Of a stretch of DNA of 64,000 nt, positions 57,507-64,000 are shown piece by piece (position 1 is the stretch's first letter; each line of letters starts with the position of its first letter). The notes under the pieces are model-generated. The model worked only from the letters and a program-made list of their open reading frames with translations, did not search any database and had not been told where the DNA came from. Origin of the DNA: Metaphire vulgaris (Eukaryota > Annelida > Clitellata > Crassiclitellata > Megascolecidae). The stretch is taken from NCBI GenBank assembly GCA_018105865.1, contig CM030847.1, forward strand, positions 14,995,089 through 15,059,088, read 5' to 3'. The position numbers were made by a program, and so were the translations under genes.

Positions 57507-58154
57507 TGGATAAATTCAGCTGCCTTGGCATCTGGAGAACTCCTAGTTAAATGTCTGGTTTTAGACAGGGCTGAAGCTTCGTGGTCAGCCGGGAAAGATC
57601 AATTCCAGAGATCAGTCAGTTGAAGTGGGGTAGCAGCAAGGCAGACCACAAGAAAGAAACAGAAAGAGACGTAATTTAACTATACATTTTAAAATACTAA
57701 GGATTTTATTGCTGAACAAAAATCGTCGTTAAAACTGTCTTAGTTTCATAATGTAGCGAAAATACAGCAGACCATTGTATCTGAAAAGATGTAAAGACTA
57801 AAGAAAGTTCAGTAGGACTTCGACTCGTGCAGCAACTCACGAGATCAGCACAAGACGAATAGTGCCAGCCGATGTTAATAGGGAACCAATTAAATAATCT
57901 AGGAAAAGCAACCGTGCAACGGCCTGCAGTAACTATCAAATTACTGTTTGAAACGGTAATGGCGTTATATTAAAACATAAGCGATAACGCCAAAAAATAA
58001 ATTTCAACCAAATGAGAACACCAATATAATCCAGAATGTATAAAGTTAATATCAGCGAATAAGATTCAGCAAAATTTTAAAACTAAGCAAAATCCAACGA
58101 TTCAAAATTTGAATTCTTCTAGTCTGCGTCACTGCTTCCCCAAAACCCTAATGA
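57507..58154. other. Intergenic, no gene seen
   Basis: No recognised coding segment. At 58090-58135, cgattcaaaatttgaattct and tctagtctgcgtcactg repeat a ~45-bp string of 47848-47890. Confidence 0.5.
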
Positions 58155-58162
58155 CTTAAAGA

Positions 58163-58624
58163 TAGTGTTGCCAGGTCCCAAAAATTTTTCCCGCCGAAAC
58201 GTCGTGTGAAACTAGCCAAAATGCCAAGTTAATCCGCCAAAACGCGAAACCGGGCGGTGGTAAGTGGGTTTTTTTGTTTATCATGCGAAGGGAAAATTTC
58301 TTGCTAAGAAACTTTAACAGAAAATAGCCAAAAATATAAAAAATATAGCCAAAAAGTCGTCGACGCCCAATTTCACCCTAAAAATACCTTGACAAGCAAA
58401 AACAAAAATTTATCTGCACACTTTCTAAAGGTACAGTAGGTGCAGAAACAGGGTGCAGACCATCTACTTCGTACGGGCCTGAGCGGACATGCAACCTAAA
58501 AATAGCCAAAAAATAGCCCGCAAATGTTAGGATACCGCCAAAGAAACCGCACACAAAAATTGCCCGCCAAAAAGTTCGTAAACTAGCCAAATTTGGCGGA
58601 AAACTAGCCAATCTGGCAACACTG
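58163..58624. mobile_element. hAT MITE with TAGTGTTGCCAG ends
   Basis: Ends tagtgttgccaggtcccaaa and aactagccaatctggcaacactg; exact 8-bp duplication cttaaaga (58155-58162, 58625-58632). The interior is a series of cgccaaa / tagccaaaa units and one cttgacaagcaaaaaca (58388). Confidence 0.92.
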
Positions 58625-59056
58625 CTTAAAGACCCCACCATGGGAAAATGGCCGTCACCGCCTAACTGCGCAGTAATACAAATAATTAACGACAATATTA
58701 TAATTATAGGCCTACAGTTTTAGGCCTAAAGCTACCCGCAAGGTCTGCGACGGCTCTGCTTCATTGCTTATATTCTTGGTTTTTATTTTAATATTTCAAA
58801 TCAATGACACGACCTTTACCATATATTGCCTGCTCCTGCGCTCAGGCAAAGCTCTATGCGCTCCGAGCTGGAAATCTGTGCGTCAGCGCACGGTAGCGCA
58901 GCTTATTGGGAACATTGGGAGTCAATGGTCATTCCAAATTTGAATCGTGAGTTGTGACCCCTAAAAAGAATATAAAAAGTCGTGTTTGTTTAAGTAGTTA
59001 CATCATTTTGTCACCAGCAGGGCATCTATTGAGTTTACCGTAGTGTGATTCATTAG

Positions 59057-59294
59057 CATTGGAGTTTTCGGGATTCCAGATTGGGGCAATTTGGGGGCAC
59101 TTCGCAACATTTTTCAGTCGAAAAGTCTGGATGAGCAATAAAGGTCATCGTCTCATATGCTTTAAACTCTATTTGGTGCGTTTTCCTCGATTTCTAATTC
59201 TACTTCTATCCCCTCAATACTCACCAGTTTTGGATGAATCTCACGACTGGCCCCGATCCGAAAAGGGGGCCGGGCCCCCGTGGTAACGCCAATG
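59057..59294. mobile_element. MITE with CATTGG ends and 8-bp duplication
   Basis: Left cattggagttttcggg, right ggtaacgccaatg; exact 8-bp duplication ttcattag (59049-59056, 59295-59302). Contains gatgagcaataaaggtcatc (59129). Confidence 0.75.
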
Positions 59295-59669
59295 TTCATT
59301 AGCTATAACTCTGGTTCTCCAGACCTTCTCCTCAATCAATAAATCAGTCACCATTGGCCATCACTCCACAAACTTTCCGAAAACAAACTATAACTATTCT
59401 TTTCAAGAAATCTTATGGCGAAATCCTTACTACAGGCCTGCATTCTATCCACCACAAATCTTGTTATCATCCCCCATGAAAATACTTTGCCGTGAGTCCG
59501 TGACTGCCTATCTGAATCTACAGCCTTGACCACCATGGACTACGGACTAATAGCCAGGGTTCTACAGACTGACATTTCCAGTCAAGACTAGGGGCTTGAG
59601 GGAGCGTGGTGAGCTTCCTAGACGGGGCCTAAGGTAAAGTCCATGCTGACAAATGTTTAAAAAAACTTA

Positions 59670-59798
59670 GCATGATTTAAAGTGGCTTAGGAGGCATTAC
59701 TGCCTGTGTGAAAGCCACTAGGGGCACTGACGGGGCTTGAACCCGCTCCGTCAGCCTGACGCTCCAGCACGTAACCCACTCTGCCATCTTCCGCCCCC
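59670..59798 (-). mobile_element. tRNA-derived SINE with hairpin module
   Basis: On the minus strand: gggggcggaagatggcagag with box A, then gagcgggttcaagcccc with box B, then cctagtggctttcacacagg and gcctcctaaagccactt-type module. This copy joins a tRNA head to the hairpin module also seen at 21456 and 52212. Confidence 0.7.
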
Positions 59799-59959
59799 AA
59801 TAATAATGGTAATATAAGGTTCAAATCTTGAGATTTGGTGCATGCTACATATTTCAGACTAGCCTATATGACAGCATATTGGCAATCCTAAAAACACGTT
59901 TTTTCAAGGTCACTAGTTCTAACGAATTCACAGAAAACGCCGATTGCATGCACAACAGT

Positions 59960-60729
59960 TAGGGATGTAACTTTTCCTGAAAAGTAGAATGGCCGGAAAT
60001 ATTCCGGAAATTTCCGGAATACTTCCGGAAAAGTTATAAAAGCCTTCAAAACTTCTCTTTTTAGAGGTAAACAGACAGCAGTGGACAAAATTAATTACCG
60101 CAGGTCCCACAGCTAAGAAAACGAAGTTTTATTATATATTTTTGGCACATAGCGGGGAAAATTGGCTGAAAACGGGTTCTCCGATATTTTAACGAGATCC
60201 CGCCAATTTAAGTATTCTACTTGCTGCTCAGGGAACCAGCTTCACCTTATGAATATTCACGAATGTGTGGCATCGAGTGCTGGCGAGAGTGTGAGACTAT
60301 GGGTAAATACCGTAAAATAAACAAGTGTTTAGTTTTGTTTTGTGACAATTCGTTAATTTTTCGCCGAACATCGAGATTTATTATAGTTTTAACAAATCAG
60401 ACAGCAAAACGGCGTCGCGTACTCTGGTAGCTGGTTCTCTGCGACTTCCGACTCAGACATTATATAGCGCTACCATACTGACAGTTGTTAACTTGTTAAC
60501 AAATGCCCAACAAATGAAGTTATAAATAGTAATAATGATAAAAAAATAATAATAGATATCAGTAATAGTAATCAATAGTAATAAATACTAATAATAAACA
60601 GTAATAATAATTATAATAAATAACATTAATAATCAACTTTTCCTTTCCGGAAAAGTACCTCGGAAATTTCCGGAAATTTCCGGAAATTTCCAGAGGAAAT
60701 TTCCGGAATTTTCCTAACTCACATCCCTA
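59960..60729. mobile_element. hAT element with GGAAATTTCC palindromic subterminal repeats
   Basis: Ends tagggatgtaac and ctcacatcccta; exact 8-bp duplication acaacagt (59952-59959, 60730-60737). Both subterminal regions are runs of ccggaaatttccgga palindromes (59990-60040, 60640-60712). Same design as 6208-10605 (TAGxGG..-type ends, palindromic arms) with a different repeat. No transposase seen. Confidence 0.9.
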
Positions 60730-60737
60730 ACAACAGT

Positions 60738-61854
60738 TGTCTACATAACAAAAGATTTGACAAAGATATAAACAACTAACATCTACACTTTAAACATAAT
60801 TTTATTGATAATGTAATTATAATCAACATTTATCTCCTGGGCAAATAAAACAATGAATAATAAATACATGAGAAATATCCATGATGATCAGAGATAGACA
60901 GAAGACAAAATAGGAATGCATATAGTAACTGTGGGTTATATCTAAAGTACAGTGTTCAATTTAATAATACAACAAAAACAACAACTGAACTTGACTTAGT
61001 GAATATTCATCTCTGTCTCTCACCATTTATCTCTCTCTCTCCCTCTCCAACAATCATGACACGAGGAGGATGGAGTAAAACAGTGCTAAATGGTTTGTGT
61101 CCTGTGACCAAGGCGGGGGGGGGGCTGGCAGCATGACCAAGGCTCAGGAAAGAGCTTAAGCTACCACTCTTGAATTTAAAATTTCTAACCTCAGATCACA
61201 AATAGAATTCTGATTTAAGAAAAGAGAACCTATTAAAAAAAATTCGGTAGGGAGCGCTATTCGTAGTCGCTCGCAGGCGATGTGCCTGCCTAACAGTTTC
61301 GCGGTTCTGGAAGTGTTTTCCATACGACGGCTATTTGACTCGAGTCAGGCGTAGAGTCAAGGAGGTGAGCTATCGTCTGAACCGAACTGAGGGATATAAT
61401 CGTGCGTTTCAACGTCGAACTGAGGTGCGTTTTGACTGACTCGTTCCGGTACATGTGCCGCCATTGCGTTGCACACAGCAGTCGCTAGGTGGACGTGACG
61501 ATTGACAGCGTTGTTTACTGTTGGTCTTACTCGTCTCAATGTCTGATGCGCTCGTGAGCCTAAATGCTTTTGGGCTTTGAAGCGTTGAATGGATATATGC
61601 CTTTAGGCCAGAGAATATTACCAGCAACTTCTAATTACTAGCATCTTCTAATGTTGACGATCAATCTACGTGGATTATCTGATCGTAGTATATGCGTCGA
61701 ACTTAGCGTACTCTGTTTGCATAACCGTACGTCGCCGTTACCTAGTCCCTGAGTCGATACTTTGGAAGCTTCACTCATTGTTGTTGCGGGGCTGCTGCTA
61801 CTTTCTGTGGTTGCTGACGCTGGAGACTCCTAGGACAGCCGGTCGAACAGAGCC
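60738..61854. other. Intergenic and putative LINE 5' region
   Basis: 60738-61230 is AT-rich without recognised features apart from a G-run near 61116. From about 61240 GC content rises and merges into the LINE ORF2 region, so 61240-61854 is read as LINE 5' UTR or ORF1 remnant. I recognise no ORF1 protein. Confidence 0.45.
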
Positions 61855-64000
61855 ATGCTCCTATCATACACGCGCGCCGACCTACTGGAATTCAGGTCAC
61901 TTACAGGCGTACGGCCTACGGCATCGCTGCGGCGTCGCTTAGATCACCTTTTCTTCAGGCCGCCCTGCTGGCGGACGAGTGGCAGGAGCCGGCGGGCGGG
62001 GCAGTCGCGGCAGAGGCCTATCCCGGTAATAGCCTCACAACGACGGCGACAACCTACCAGAGTGGCTCAATTAAAGGCTGAGTCTAATTCTAAACCTCGG
62101 CTCGCACTCTTGTACCCGCGATTTCAACGCCACTCCAATGCGCAGATGCGGAAGCTTCGTTTCGGTCTGCAAAACGTACGATCAATCAACAACAAGTTAG
62201 ACAGTGTAACTGATCTTCTCGAAGACCATCACTTGAATATTCTAATCTTAACTGAAACCTGGCATGATGACTCGGACTGCGTCGCCATTAAAAGACTCAC
62301 AAGTTCGGGCCTGAACGTCATTGAAGCAGCTCGACCTACAACGAATAACACTCGTCGAGACGATGCAAATTTCGTCAACCATGGAGGCCTTGTCATTATA
62401 ACAAGACATGGCATTAGCGCCACTAAATTCGACACCAAAATCAGGCCGACAACGTTCGAACACTTATGCTGTAAGGTCGGAAGTGGACAGACACCTATCA
62501 TACTAGCGGCTATCTATCGACCAGGATCACAGCGGGTCTGTGACCTGTTCTTCAAGGAGCTCTCCACTCTATTCGAATCGTTAGCTACTTACAGTTGTAA
62601 GTTCTACGTCGTCGGTGACCTCAATATACATCTCGAGAGGCCTGCTGATAGCGACTGTTTGAGACTTAACCAAGTCTTCGATACCTTCGACCTGCAACAA
62701 CACGTGACAGAGCCGACTCACGACCTTGGAGGCTTATTAGGCGTGATCATCACGCCCAGGAACTCATACACAGACGATGTCTCCGTCGGCCAGTCGGGCC
62801 TGTCAGATCATAAATTTATTCACTGGACGACTCAGGCCGTGAATCCCCGCCAGAGTTTAGAAGAGTCGGCGGAGGAACTGGAAGCACTTTAACCTCGATC
62901 AATTCATCTTGCGTCTCAAGGCGTCAGTGCTGGCCTCTCCAGTTGATCCCGGAAGAACAGCATCCGAGCTGGCTGAATGCTATAAATCGGTGATAACGCA
63001 AATCTTAGACGATCTCGCTCCAGTGCGGTGATGTCGGTTGCGTGTGTGCGGCCGTACTGTCCGTTCTTCGACGAAGAGTGCGGCAGGCGCGCTAAAGAAC
63101 ACGCCACGCAGAACGTGTTTTCAGAAGGAATAGAGACACAGCCAAAGAAGCCGAGCGGAAGTCCTGGCGTTCGCCCTCAAATCCAGGCGGCATCTCGTCA
63201 AAGCGAAAGGCCGGCAATACTGGCGGCAGTCCTTACATTCGGTCGAGTCGGACAGTAAGGAGTCGTGGAAACTGCTCAACAAGCTACTAGGAGAGGACAG
63301 CACCAGCACGTGGTCGTGCTCCAATTTTAAGGCTGAGGATTATCATAATTACATCGACGGCAAGATTGACAGCATACGGAATAGGACGGCCACAGCTGGA
63401 ACGGCGACCTACTCCCTGTACGGCGGGCCTTCCCTTGCGACGTACTCGGCCCCTACTGTTGAAGAAGTCACAGCCATGGTAATGTCGTCTCCGAATAAGC
63501 AGTGTTGCACAGATCCACTGCCGATGTGGCTCCTCAAAGAGTCGATCGGCGTGCTAGCCCCATTTCTGAGAACGCTCATGTCCATCTCACTCGAGACTGG
63601 AGAATTTCCATCCGCCTGGAAGCACGCTATCGTGACGCCACATCTCAAGCGACCGGGCCTTGATCAGTCGGATGAACCCAACTACAGGCCAGTATCAAAC
63701 GTTCCTTTCCTATCGAAACTATTGGAGAGGATCGTTAACAAACAGCTGGTCGCATTTCTGATCTCGAATGGTCTGATGCCAAAAGATCAGTCCGCCTATC
63801 GGCGGGGCCATTCTACGGAGACAGCTGTCCTAAAGATTTTCAGTGACATCATCGATGCAATAACAAATGGGCGTATGGCACTTCTATGCCTACTGGATCT
63901 CTCCGCTGCCTTCGATGTAGTCGACCACGAGATTCTGATTCGTCGCCTCGAGGTATCCTACGGCCTGAAGGGCCTCGCCTTGACCTGGATTAAGAGCTAC
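61855..64000 (+). mobile_element. CR1/L2-like LINE ORF2, cut by the window edge
   Basis: Endonuclease: LRFGLQNVRSINNKLDSV, ILILTETWHDDS, LAAIYRPGSQ, YVVGDLNIHLERPADSD and GQSGLSDHKF hold the Asn, Glu, Asp-x-Asn and Ser-Asp-His residues of AP-type nucleases. After a frame break at 62890 the linker continues (HFNLDQFILRLKAS), then RT: NYRPVSNVPFLSKLLERIV, DQSAYRRGHSTETAVLK and LCLLDLSAAFDVVDHEIL up to WIKSY at the edge. The catalytic YxDD lies beyond the window. Two or three frameshifts (about 62890, 63030-63180) make this copy inactive, but it is younger-looking than the others. Confidence 0.9.

Overview
The window looks like nuclear DNA of an animal, most likely a marine invertebrate. It has split genes with GT-AG introns, no operons, several animal-type gene families, and dense DNA-transposon, LINE and SINE debris. 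The frequent short motif aggcctat and the 5S- and tRNA-derived SINEs would fit a deuterostome such as an echinoderm or hemichordate. That placement is only an impression.

Three host loci stand out. (1) Left part, plus strand, about 0.46-19.3 kb: a protein 4.1 (EPB41/coracle family) gene entering from the left edge. It has 15 coding exons whose joined length is an exact multiple of three and covers FERM domain, FERM-adjacent segment, Gly/Pro-rich linker and 4.1 C-terminal domain. Its largest intron (5.8-10.9 kb) is mostly one 4.4-kb hAT element with another transposon nested in it. (2) Middle, minus strand, 41.5 down to 23.0 kb: a complete or nearly complete single-pass receptor with signal peptide, YWTD propeller blades, one EGF module, more blades, a transmembrane helix and a tail with PPPY and NPxxY-like motifs. 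One intron uses a GC donor, and one junction does not keep frame with canonical sites. (3) 55.5-57.5 kb, plus strand: an LRAT-domain (NlpC/P60-like acyltransferase) gene, broken by a hAT insertion and followed by a second partial LRAT copy holding the NCEH motif.

The rest is mainly mobile DNA. I count 21 hAT-type insertions with near-perfect terminal inverted repeats and 8-9-bp target duplications, and several PIF/Harbinger-like MITEs with TAA duplications. There is also a 3-kb element with ~700-bp inverted repeats around an unfamiliar two-part ORF, a foldback element with arms of 15-bp tandem repeats, an RTE-type LINE with a 13-bp target duplication, and several CR1/L2-like LINE fragments, one running off the right edge. 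SINEs include tRNA-headed copies and one 5S-headed copy. Two decayed copies of an invertebrate protein family of unknown function lie near 27 and 51.5 kb.

The most unusual pattern is a short motif, roughly GACAAGCAAAAAAGGTCATC, repeated inside MITEs with unrelated ends (several hAT types and Harbinger types), often in tandem. At 53.4-54.5 kb three insertions are nested: a hAT transposase-like coding fragment holds a MITE, which holds a SINE that splits one copy of this motif.
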